In this document: positions 9,784-17,516 of the stretch, one piece after another
Layout of the letters: each line of letters begins with the position of its first letter
How positions within the stretch are numbered: position 1 is the stretch's first letter
Source of the DNA: Buchananella hordeovulneris
GTDB taxonomy: Bacteria > Actinomycetota > Actinomycetes > Actinomycetales > Actinomycetaceae
Direction of reading: 5' to 3'
Assembly (NCBI RefSeq): GCF_001907235.1
Contig: NZ_MQVS01000004.1
Span: forward strand, 124,001-188,000
DNA length: 64,000 bases
The notes under the pieces: model-generated
Databases searched by the model: none
The model's input: the letters and a program-made list of their open reading frames with translations, nothing else
Told to the model about the DNA's origin: nothing
Made by a program: the position numbers and the translations under genes

Positions 9784-10757
9784 GCCTTGCCTCCTGCGGA
9801 CTTGGACGACGGGTCGAGGGCGTCTCGTACGCCATCACCCACAAAGTTGACACACACCAGCGCCAAGGTCAGCACCGCTGCCGGGGGCAGGAAGGTCCAC
9901 GGGTGAGTGGGGGCCTTGGGCTGGCCCGCGGCGATTAGGGTGCCGAGGGAAACTTCCGGGGCCTGCACCCCGAAGCCGAAGTACGACAGCGCGGTCTCTC
10001 CCAGCACCGCGCTGGCTACCCCGAGCGTGGCGTCAATAATCAACAGCGAGGAAATGTTGGGCAGGATGTGGCGCACGATGATGGAGAACGACGGCACCGA
10101 CATGAACTTGGCGGCGGTGACGTAATCCAGGGAGCGCACCGACAGCGTCAGGGAGCGCACGACGCGGGCCGAGAGCATCCAGCCGAACGCGGCCAGCAGG
10201 ATGATCAGGAACCACACCGAATTGTTGGTACCGGCCGCGGATTTGGTGATGATGGCGATGATCAGGAACGAGGGGATCACCAGCAGCAGGTCCACGACCC
10301 ACAGCGCCAACTTATCGAACCAGCTGCCGAAGAAGGCGGCCGAGGCGCCCACGAGGGCCGCGATGGTGGTCTGCAGCCCGGCGACGATGAAGCCGATGAG
10401 CAGCGACTTCCGCAATCCCTCCACCGTCATGGCGAACATGTCGTAGCCACCGGAGTTGGTGCCAAACCAGTGCTGGGGGCTGGGCGGCTTGAGGAAGGCG
10501 GTGCGGTCAGACTTGGTGAACTCCCAGGGGGAGAAAACCGGGCCGAGCACGGCCAGCAAAATGACCAGGGTCAAACCCACCAGGCCGACGATGGCCGTCT
10601 TGTTGCGCTTGAAGCGACGCCACAGCAGCTTGCGGCGGCTCATGCGCTCCACCGCGTCCTTCTTGGGGGTGGTCACCCCAACGATGGCTGCCTGTTCACT
10701 GTTTTCTACCACTTCGCGGGCTTCGTCCGCGTGGCTCTCTACGAATTTTTCGCTCAT
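9780..10757 (-). CDS. Peptide ABC transporter permease, OppC/DppC type
   Basis: A 325-aa inner-membrane permease. A hydrophilic N-terminus of about 45 residues precedes the first helix (KTAIVGLVGLTLVILLAVLG), as in OppC. The BPD_transp_1 core follows with its EAA-type loop (TAAKFMSVPSFSIIVRHILP, about residues 205-225). It pairs with the OppB-type protein upstream. ATG 10757 lies 1 base from the upstream gene's stop, indicating one operon oppB-oppC-oppDF. Confidence 0.93.
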   Translation of the reverse strand: MSEKFVESHADEAREVVENSEQAAIVGVTTPKKDAVERMSRRKLLWRRFKRNKTAIVGLVGLTLVILLAVLGPVFSPWEFTKSDRTAFLKPPSPQHWFGTNSGGYDMFAMTVEGLRKSLLIGFIVAGLQTTIAALVGASAAFFGSWFDKLALWVVDLLLVIPSFLIIAIITKSAAGTNNSVWFLIILLAAFGWMLSARVVRSLTLSVRSLDYVTAAKFMSVPSFSIIVRHILPNISSLLIIDATLGVASAVLGETALSYFGFGVQAPEVSLGTLIAAGQPKAPTHPWTFLPPAAVLTLALVCVNFVGDGVRDALDPSSKSAGGKA

Positions 10758-10758
10758 G

Positions 10759-11742
10759 TCAGCTCACCCGCACTCGGGGGTCGATGATCGCCACTAGGAC
10801 GTCGGAGAGGAAAGCACCAGTGAGGGTACAGGTGCCGGAGAAGGCGGCCACGGCCACCGCCCCGTGTACGTCTTGCTTGCTAATGGCGTCAACGCCGTAG
10901 ACCCCCATGCCGTGCCAACCGTAAACCCGCTCGGTAATGGAGGCCCCCAGCACCAGGGAAGCCACCGCAAACGCGAAGTAGGTACCCATGGGAATCAGCG
11001 CGGTGCGCAGGGCGTGGCGGCGCACGGCGGTGCCCTTGCGCAGGCCCTTGGCGCGCGCGGTGCGCACGTAGTCCGCCCCGAGGGTGTCGAGCATCAGGTT
11101 GCGCTGGTAGCGGCTGTAGATCGCGATGGAGCCCAGCGACATTGAGATGGTCGGCAGCAGGAGGTGTTGCAGGCGGTCGAAGAACCACGCCCCGGGGTAG
11201 TTACCGATCTTGCCGGTCTCACCAAGGAACTCGAAGAAGTTGGAGCCGGTGGCCTGGTTGATGCGCACGGCGATGACCTGCAGCAGGATGGCGATGACCA
11301 TGGTGGGGGTGGAGATGATCACCAGGGAGGCGATCGAGATGGCCCGGTCGGAGAGCTTGTACTGGCGCGTGGCGGTCCAGGCTCCGAGCGCCACGCCACA
11401 GCCCATTCCGATGAAGGCCCCGAGGGTGACCAAGCGCAGGGAGACGAAGATACGCCGTCCTATTTCAGCGGTGACATCGCCGCCGTCGGGCTTCTTCCCC
11501 CAGTCCCAGTGCCGGAAGACGCCCTCCGCCCAGGTCGCGAAACGGTCCAGCAACGGCACCTTGTCGTTGAGGTTCAGCGCCGTCAACGAGGCGTCGATGG
11601 CTTCCGGGTTGAGCGGCGGGTTGCGCACCTCAAACAAGGAGCGCGGGTTCAGCTGGGTGGCGGCCAGAATGTAGGCCAGGAACACAGCAACCGAGAGCAG
11701 GATCAAGTAATTGATGATCCGCCTTAGCAGGTAAATGGGCAT
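10759..11742 (-). CDS. Peptide ABC transporter permease, OppB/DppB type
   Basis: A 327-aa permease, first gene of the peptide importer operon. It begins with a membrane helix immediately after MPIYLLRRIINYL, as in OppB, and has a long extracytoplasmic loop (about 35-95) followed by five predicted helices. The EAA loop is GADYVRTARAKGLRKG. The start is ATG 11742 with AGGAAG upstream. It is divergent from icd across 269 bases that must hold both promoters. Confidence 0.93.
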   Translation of the reverse strand: MPIYLLRRIINYLILLSVAVFLAYILAATQLNPRSLFEVRNPPLNPEAIDASLTALNLNDKVPLLDRFATWAEGVFRHWDWGKKPDGGDVTAEIGRRIFVSLRLVTLGAFIGMGCGVALGAWTATRQYKLSDRAISIASLVIISTPTMVIAILLQVIAVRINQATGSNFFEFLGETGKIGNYPGAWFFDRLQHLLLPTISMSLGSIAIYSRYQRNLMLDTLGADYVRTARAKGLRKGTAVRRHALRTALIPMGTYFAFAVASLVLGASITERVYGWHGMGVYGVDAISKQDVHGAVAVAAFSGTCTLTGAFLSDVLVAIIDPRVRVS

Positions 11743-11975
11743 ATTGCTTACTTCCTGAGGTCATTGGGCGGCACCACAGCAGGCACCTACGGGCAGGTCA
11801 GGCCCTCCCGTTCGGCGAAGAATACCTTGTTGTCAACCTTTCTGCCGACCGACGCAGCGACCCCGTTGTTTCTCCGGCCCCAAGGTACACCCCCAGAGCG
11901 TGCCACGCACTGATTAACGCAACGTAAAATTATCGCAAAACCCGCGGCGACTGCACCGCTCGACCCCGTCGAGTA

Positions 11976-11991
11976 ATCTTGACGTCAAGAT
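11976..11991. promoter_or_regulatory. 16-bp perfect palindrome in the icd promoter region
   Basis: ATCTTGACGTCAAGAT is a perfect palindrome centred 28 bases upstream of the icd ATG. A TAATCT hexamer (11974-11979) overlaps its left edge and could be a -10 element, which would put the palindrome across the start site. A repressor operator is the simplest reading. The cognate regulator is unknown. Confidence 0.45.
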
Positions 11992-12011
11992 ATTTTTTCA
12001 CGGAGGACTGC

Positions 12012-14219
12012 ATGTCTCGCATCGTTTACACCTACACCGACGAGGCCCCCGCCCTGGCCACCGCCTCCCTACTGCCCATCGTGGAAGCCTTCGCCCGTAC
12101 AGGCGACATCGAAGTCGTCACCCGCGACATCTCGCTGGCCGGGCGCATCCTCGCGGCCTTTCCCGAGCAGCTGGAGCCAAGCCAACGACAAAGCGACGAC
12201 CTCGCCGAGCTCGGGGAACTGACCCAGCAGCGGGAGGCCAACATCATCAAGTTGCCCAATATCTCGGCCTCGCTGCCGCAGTTGAAGGCCGCCATCAGCG
12301 AGCTGCAGGGGCAGGGATACGCCGTCCCCGCCTACCCGGACTCCCCCACCACCCCGGAGCAGACCGAAATCCGGCGGCGTTACGACGCCATCAAGGGCAG
12401 CGCCGTCAACCCGGTGCTACGCGAAGGCAACTCCGATCGCCGCGCCCCACGCGCGGTCAAGGCCTACGCCCAAGCCAACCCCCACCGGATGGGCGCCTGG
12501 AGCCCCCAGTGCCGCACCAACGTGGCCACCATGTCCGGCGACGACTTCCGGGCCGGGGAGCAAAGCGTCGTCCTGCCCGCCGCCACCCAGCTGACCATCC
12601 GCCACGTCACCGCACAAGGGGCCGAGGTGCTGGCCGGGCCGTTGGCCAGCGAGGCGGGCGACGTCGTGGATGCCACCGTCATGCGGGCCGCCGCCCTGCG
12701 CGACTTCCTGACCGCGCAGGTGGCGCGCGCCCGCGCCGAGGACCTGCTGTTCTCCCTGCACCTGAAGGCCACCATGATGAAGGTCTCCGACCCGGTGCTC
12801 TTCGGGCACGCCGTGCGCGCCTTCTTCCCGCGCACCTTCGCCGCGCACGGGCAGGCCCTGACGGCGGCGGGCCTGCACGCCGAGGACGGGCTAGCCACGA
12901 TCTTTGCGGGCCTGGAGCAGCTGGCCGACGGCGCGCAGATCCGAGCCGCCTTCGACGCCGAGCTGGCCGACGGTCCACGCCTGTCGATGGTCAACTCCGC
13001 CCAGGGCGTGACGAACCTGCATGTGCCGAGCGACGTCATCGTTGATGCCTCGATGCCCGCCATGATTCGGAACGGGGGCCGCCTGTGGGGGCCGCAGGGC
13101 GAGGAGGCAGATACGCTGGCGGTCATCCCCGATTCTTCCTACGCGGGCGTCTACCAGGCCGTCATCGACGATTGCCGCGCCCACGGCGCCCTCGACCCGC
13201 AGACCCTCGGCACCGTGCCCAACGTGGGCCTGATGGCGGGCAAGGCCGAGGAGTACGGCTCACACCCGACGACCTTCGTGGTGCCGGCGGACGGCGTCAT
13301 CGAGGTGGTGGACGGCACCGACACGGTGTTGCTGCGCCACGAGGTGGCCAGCGGCGACATCTGGCGACTGTGCCGCACCAAGGACGCCGCCATCCGCGAC
13401 TGGGTGGCCCTGGCGGTGCGGCGGGCCCGCGCCTCGGCCACCCCCGCGATCTTCTGGCTCGACCCGACCCGGGCCCACGACCGCAACCTGCAGGAGCTGG
13501 CCACCGGCTACCTGGCGGAGCTGGACACCGCCGACCTGGACATCACGTTCGCCGACCCGGTCAGCGCCACCCGCACGACGCTAGCGCGCCTGCGCCGCGG
13601 CACGGACACCATCTCGGTGACGGGCAACGTGCTGCGCGACTACCTGACGGACCTGTTCCCGATCCTGGAACTCGGCACTAGCGCCAAGATGCTGTCCATC
13701 GTGCCGCTGATGGCCGGCGGCGGCCTGTTCGAGACCGGAGCGGGCGGCTCCGCCCCCCGCCACGTGGCCTTCTTCCGGGAGCACAACTACCTGCGGTGGG
13801 ACTCCCTCGGTGAGTTCCTCGCCCTGGCCGAGTCCTTCCGGCAGGTGGCCCACCTGCACGGCAATGCGCGCGCCGAGCTGCTGGCCGCCGGACTGGAGCA
13901 GGCCACCGAGCGAGTGCTACTGGAGGGCCGCTCCCCCGCGCGGCAAGTGGGGCAGATAGACAACCGTGGCTCCCACCTGTGGCTGGCCACCTATTGGGCG
14001 CGGGCCCTAGCCGACCAGGACACCGACCCGCAGATGGCTGCCAAGTTCGCCCCCCTGGCGGCCGCCCTGGAGGAGAACGTCGAAGCCTTCGCGGCCGAGC
14101 TGGTGGCCGCCCAGGGACGCAGCGTCGATTTGGGTGGCTACTACCACCCTGACACCAGCAAAGTGGCGGCCGTGCTGCGCCCCATTGAGGCGTTCAACAA
14201 CCTGCTGGCCGCCCTCTAG
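12012..14219 (+). CDS. icd: NADP-dependent isocitrate dehydrogenase, monomeric type
   Basis: A 735-aa enzyme of the monomeric IDH family, converting isocitrate to 2-oxoglutarate with NADP in the TCA cycle. The length matches the family (about 740 residues), as do the N-terminal segment IVYTYTDEAPALAT, NIIKLPNISASLPQL, VLREGNSDRRAP and the C-terminal FNNLLAAL. The start is ATG 12012, with CGGAGG ending 6 bases upstream; an in-frame start 11 codons earlier overlaps the palindrome at 11976. It is monocistronic: a long hairpin follows its stop. This isozyme type is typical of actinobacteria. Confidence 0.97.
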   Translation: MSRIVYTYTDEAPALATASLLPIVEAFARTGDIEVVTRDISLAGRILAAFPEQLEPSQRQSDDLAELGELTQQREANIIKLPNISASLPQLKAAISELQGQGYAVPAYPDSPTTPEQTEIRRRYDAIKGSAVNPVLREGNSDRRAPRAVKAYAQANPHRMGAWSPQCRTNVATMSGDDFRAGEQSVVLPAATQLTIRHVTAQGAEVLAGPLASEAGDVVDATVMRAAALRDFLTAQVARARAEDLLFSLHLKATMMKVSDPVLFGHAVRAFFPRTFAAHGQALTAAGLHAEDGLATIFAGLEQLADGAQIRAAFDAELADGPRLSMVNSAQGVTNLHVPSDVIVDASMPAMIRNGGRLWGPQGEEADTLAVIPDSSYAGVYQAVIDDCRAHGALDPQTLGTVPNVGLMAGKAEEYGSHPTTFVVPADGVIEVVDGTDTVLLRHEVASGDIWRLCRTKDAAIRDWVALAVRRARASATPAIFWLDPTRAHDRNLQELATGYLAELDTADLDITFADPVSATRTTLARLRRGTDTISVTGNVLRDYLTDLFPILELGTSAKMLSIVPLMAGGGLFETGAGGSAPRHVAFFREHNYLRWDSLGEFLALAESFRQVAHLHGNARAELLAAGLEQATERVLLEGRSPARQVGQIDNRGSHLWLATYWARALADQDTDPQMAAKFAPLAAALEENVEAFAAELVAAQGRSVDLGGYYHPDTSKVAAVLRPIEAFNNLLAAL

Positions 14220-14233
14220 CGACCCCAGTCCCA

Positions 14234-14285
14234 GGGCGAGCGCCCCCAATCCTGCTCCCGGCCAGCGCAGTGGGGGCGCTCGCCC
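14234..14285 (+). terminator. Hairpin after icd
   Basis: A perfect 15-bp inverted repeat (14234-14248 with 14271-14285; GGGCGAGCGCCCCCA and its complement) with a 22-base loop lies 14 bases after the icd stop. No T tract follows, so termination strength is uncertain. Confidence 0.55.
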
Positions 14286-14341
14286 AGCCGTAGGCGCTAC
14301 GCTGCCGACCGTCTACACCAGTCAGGGAGGAAGCCGGAACG

Positions 14342-14818
14342 GTGAACACAGATCCATTTGAGTCGCTGCGAGCCGCCACCTCCGCCCACATCGCGGCCTG
14401 GGCCGAGCAGGCGCAGGAAAAAGCCCGTCGGGATCAGGAACTGGCGGCCCGAATTCAAACCCTGAGCGCGCAGGTCAGCTCACCGTGTGGCCAGGTGCAC
14501 GTGACCACCAACGCCAACGGCATCCCGACGAACCTACAGCTGGAGGACGAAGCGCTCCGTCTGGCACCGGCCGAGCTCGCGGCCCTCATCCTGCGCACCA
14601 TTCAGCAGGCGGGGGTGCAGGTGGGGCAGCGGGTTAAGGAGTTGGTCACCGAAGCGTGGGGCGAAGAGCATCCCGACGCGCGCCGCACCAGCGCCGCCGT
14701 CGACGCCTTCCTGGCGGGCCCTACCCCGCAACCGGAACCGACCAAGCCGAGCGGCCCGCGTCGTCCCTGGGACGGCCCGCAGGTGCTGCGACCGCGGGAG
14801 AGGAGGAACCATGTCTGA
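14342..14818 (+). CDS. YbaB/EbfC-like protein of a WXG-type secretion cassette
   Basis: A 158-aa protein. An N-terminal helix (about 12-45, rich in Ala/Gln/Glu/Arg) is followed by a short beta segment GQVHVTTNANGIPTNLQL and a second helical region, the arrangement of the YbaB/EbfC fold. The Pro-rich C-terminus is disordered. YbaB-like proteins are frequently encoded directly before WXG100-family secretion substrates in actinobacteria; their role there (chaperone or regulator) is not settled. The start is GTG 14342 after GGGAGG (14324-14329). It overlaps the next gene by 8 bases, so translation is coupled. Confidence 0.65.
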   Translation: MNTDPFESLRAATSAHIAAWAEQAQEKARRDQELAARIQTLSAQVSSPCGQVHVTTNANGIPTNLQLEDEALRLAPAELAALILRTIQQAGVQVGQRVKELVTEAWGEEHPDARRTSAAVDAFLAGPTPQPEPTKPSGPRRPWDGPQVLRPRERRNHV

Positions 14819-15128
14819 CCTGTCATTCAGCAGCGAGACTTGGAAGGCGCAGGCTTCCCTCCTGCAACCGGTCGCCGCGGACCTCTCGCAGGTGTGCGCC
14901 GCGGCGCAAGGCACCATGACCGGCACGCCGTTCGGGTTGCTCTTCACGCCCCTGTGCGGCGCAATTTATGACGCGATCACTGAGGAAGCGGAAAACACCG
15001 CCAATCAACTCGCACAGTCCGCGCAGCGACTGGCCACCGCCACCAGCAAGCTCGCCGACGACTTCGCCGAGACAGAGTCGGAACTGCAGGCGCTCTACGC
15101 CGACATCCTCAAAGGACTAGAGCAGTGA
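14811..15128 (+). CDS. Small WXG100-like helical protein (putative type VII secretion partner)
   Basis: A 105-aa, almost entirely helical protein with a central break around TGTPFGLLFTPLCG. Size and hairpin-like layout fit ESAT-6/WXG100-type or EspC-like secretion partners. Only ETWKAQA stands where WxG might be, so membership in the strict WXG100 family is not supported. It starts inside the end of the YbaB-like gene and its stop overlaps the next start (GTGA at 15125). Such small helical proteins usually pair with the larger protein encoded beside them. No ESX core component (EccC and others) lies in this window. Confidence 0.55.
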   Translation: MSDLSFSSETWKAQASLLQPVAADLSQVCAAAQGTMTGTPFGLLFTPLCGAIYDAITEEAENTANQLAQSAQRLATATSKLADDFAETESELQALYADILKGLEQ

Positions 15129-16543
15129 ACAACATCCTGGTGACCGAATCCCAGCTGGGTGGGGAAGGCTTCTTCAGCGCCGGGTCGGAGGGCTGGATCA
15201 ACGGCGCCGGCATCATCACCGATATCTACAACTTCAGCGAGGAGCTCGGCAACGAAGGCCTCGTCGGCGAATTTGTGGCCGGGGCGGGCATTGTGGCCAG
15301 CGGGGTCTCCATGGCCTTCAACCCGCTCGCCACCGGAGTCGGGTGGGCCATCAGCTACCTGATGGAGCACATCACCCCCATCCGCGAGTCACTCCAGTGG
15401 GTCACTGGCGACCGCGACGAGATCGCGGCGGGGGCCCAGACCTGGAGCAACATCTCCCACCAGTTGACCGCTTCCGCGGCGGACGTGGAGGCTGCGGCCC
15501 GGCAAACAGCCGAGGAAAGCGGCGAGTCGGCTACCGCGTACCGCGCGAAGCTAGGACAGCACAGCCTGGCCCTGACCGCCCTCGCCGCGAGCGCCACCGG
15601 AGTCGCTAACAACATCAATATGATCGGGGCGGTCGTCAGCGCCGCCTACGAGACCATTCGCGACATGATCTCCGAAGCCATCGGCCTGTTCCTGCAGACC
15701 GTCTTGGAGGAGGTCCTCAGCCTCGGGCTGGCGACACCGATCGTGGCCGCGCAGATCAGCGCGTGGGTGGCGGCCAAGGCCATGAAGATTAAGAAGCTTC
15801 TGGACGCCATCATGAACCTGATCTCCAAGTGCGGGGCTATCGGGCGCGGGCTCACCGCGAGCATGCGCGGTCTGGGGCGCCTCTTTGACCTACCGTCCGA
15901 CTTAGCGGTAGCGGCCGGCCGCAGTGTTGGTCGCTCCTTCGTCGATAAGAGTGATGTCGGTTCCAATTTCCTGCGCACCGCCGGTAACAGTGCCCGCGCT
16001 GCCGGGAATGCTGCCGAGGCGGCGGGAAACGGGGCGGAGCTGGCCACCAACGCTTCCCGGGGTACGCAGCGGCTGGACGAGGGACTGTTAGGCGCCGCGC
16101 GGCGAAAGGACATCAAGGCGGCGTTACAGGGGACAGACGCGCAAACCCGCCTAGATTGGTTGCACTCACTGCCACCGGCCCGACGGCACGATTTCCTCAA
16201 CCGGGTGATGCGGGACGACGAGCGGCGCCGCATGTTCCTGTCGGGCCTATCCGGCCAGGAGCAGGCGAAATTGATCAGTGGGCTGCCCAGTTCGCAGCGC
16301 GACGATTGGGCGGCTGCCTCCACCCGGATGCTGGACGCCAGCCCGCAGACCCCCCAAGAGTTGGCAGATATGCTGGCCAACCCGAATCGGGGGCAAAAGT
16401 GGCGGCAATATCACCAGGTGGTGGACGACAATTGGCGCTTCCCGTCGGCGGAGGAGTCGGGGGCCCTGGAGGAATATCTGGGTAACTTTGCCACCTGGAC
16501 GGGCTTAGCTAAGGACGAGTGGGATGCTTACACAGGAGAGTAG
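15125..16543 (+). CDS. Large WXG-domain protein with a novel C-terminal region, putative secreted effector
   Basis: A 472-aa protein without signal peptide. Residues 50-80 and 155-225 are hydrophobic and could insert in membranes. Residues 90-150 (AAGAQTWSNISHQLTASAADV, then GESATAYRAKL) resemble the WXG-type helical hairpin at the front of actinobacterial secreted toxins, with the usual second Trp replaced. About 225-300 is Ala/Arg-rich. The last 150 residues form a charged helical block with three similar steps (LDWLHSLPPARR, FLSGLSGQEQAK, LISGLPSSQRDDW) and an acidic, aromatic end. I recognise no known toxin domain. It is coupled to the two genes before it and to the esterase gene after it (20-base overlap). 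Secretion by a type VII system is inferred. Confidence 0.5.
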   Translation: MNNILVTESQLGGEGFFSAGSEGWINGAGIITDIYNFSEELGNEGLVGEFVAGAGIVASGVSMAFNPLATGVGWAISYLMEHITPIRESLQWVTGDRDEIAAGAQTWSNISHQLTASAADVEAAARQTAEESGESATAYRAKLGQHSLALTALAASATGVANNINMIGAVVSAAYETIRDMISEAIGLFLQTVLEEVLSLGLATPIVAAQISAWVAAKAMKIKKLLDAIMNLISKCGAIGRGLTASMRGLGRLFDLPSDLAVAAGRSVGRSFVDKSDVGSNFLRTAGNSARAAGNAAEAAGNGAELATNASRGTQRLDEGLLGAARRKDIKAALQGTDAQTRLDWLHSLPPARRHDFLNRVMRDDERRRMFLSGLSGQEQAKLISGLPSSQRDDWAAASTRMLDASPQTPQELADMLANPNRGQKWRQYHQVVDDNWRFPSAEESGALEEYLGNFATWTGLAKDEWDAYTGE

Positions 16544-17507
16544 CTACGGTGCGGAGCGGGCACGCCCCGGGCCGCCACTGCGCGCCCGCGACATTCGCCC
16601 GGCCTTCCGGTGGGCCTACCGCTGGGTGCCCCAGCCGCCGGTGGCCAACCCCCGGTGGTTGGCGGCGGTGCAGGCCGCCAGCCGCCGCATCACCCCGCCG
16701 CGCCTGACCCGCGGTCTGGACTACCGCTACGTGCCGCTGGCCGACGGTGTGGGGGCGCACGTCTACACGCCGCGCGGCACCAGGCAGCGCCCGGGCCTGC
16801 TGTGGATCCACGGGGGTGGCTACCTGTTCGGCAATGGGGCGCACGAGCACCGCCGGTGCGCCCGGCAGGCCCACGAGCTGGGGGCGGTGGTGGTCTCGCC
16901 GGAGTATCGTTTCGCCCCCGCCGATCCCTACCCGGCGGCCCTAAACGACGTCGCGGCCGCCTGGCGCTGGCTCGTGGACCACTGCGCCGAGCTCGGGGTG
17001 GACGCCGCGCGGCTGGTGGTGGGCGGGCAGAGCGCGGGCGGCGGGCTGGCCGCCGCCCTGACGCACCAGCTGCACGACGCCGGTGGGCGCCAACCGGCCG
17101 CCCGGTGGCTGTTTTGCCCAATGCTGGACGACCGCACGGCGGCCGACCGCTCGCTCGACGAGCGCGGCCACTTCCTGTGGAACAACCACTCCAACTGGTT
17201 CGCTTGGCGCGCCTACACGGGCCTGCCACCGGGCAGTCCCCAGGTTCCCGAGTACGCCGCGCCGGGGCGGCGCGCCGATTTGCGGGGCCTGCCGCCCACC
17301 TGGCTCGGGGTGGGCGACATCGACCTGTTCTACGGCGAGACCCGCCGCTACGCGCGCCGCCTAGCCGCCGCGGGGGTGGACACGGAGCTGGTGGTGGTGC
17401 CGGGCGGCCCGCACGCCTTCGAGTCGTATCACAACCGCACTCGCCCGGGGCGGGCGTTTTTGGACCGGGCCAACGACTGGCTGCTGGCCCAGTTGGCGGC
17501 CCGCTAA
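16524..17507 (+). CDS. Alpha/beta hydrolase of the hormone-sensitive lipase (HSL) family
   Basis: A 327-aa esterase-like enzyme. It has the oxyanion motif HGGG (96-99), the nucleophile elbow GGQSAGG with Ser at 170, an acid in GVGDIDLFY (265-267) and the catalytic His in GGPHAFE (297), so the triad is intact. The substrate is probably a short-chain carboxylic ester or similar. The ATG at 16524 lies inside the preceding gene, with AAGGA 8-12 bases upstream, so translation is coupled. It lacks a signal peptide. Whether it acts on the secreted protein encoded before it or merely shares the operon is unknown. Confidence 0.85.
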   Translation: MLTQESSYGAERARPGPPLRARDIRPAFRWAYRWVPQPPVANPRWLAAVQAASRRITPPRLTRGLDYRYVPLADGVGAHVYTPRGTRQRPGLLWIHGGGYLFGNGAHEHRRCARQAHELGAVVVSPEYRFAPADPYPAALNDVAAAWRWLVDHCAELGVDAARLVVGGQSAGGGLAAALTHQLHDAGGRQPAARWLFCPMLDDRTAADRSLDERGHFLWNNHSNWFAWRAYTGLPPGSPQVPEYAAPGRRADLRGLPPTWLGVGDIDLFYGETRRYARRLAAAGVDTELVVVPGGPHAFESYHNRTRPGRAFLDRANDWLLAQLAAR

Positions 17508-17516
17508 CGGCGGCCC

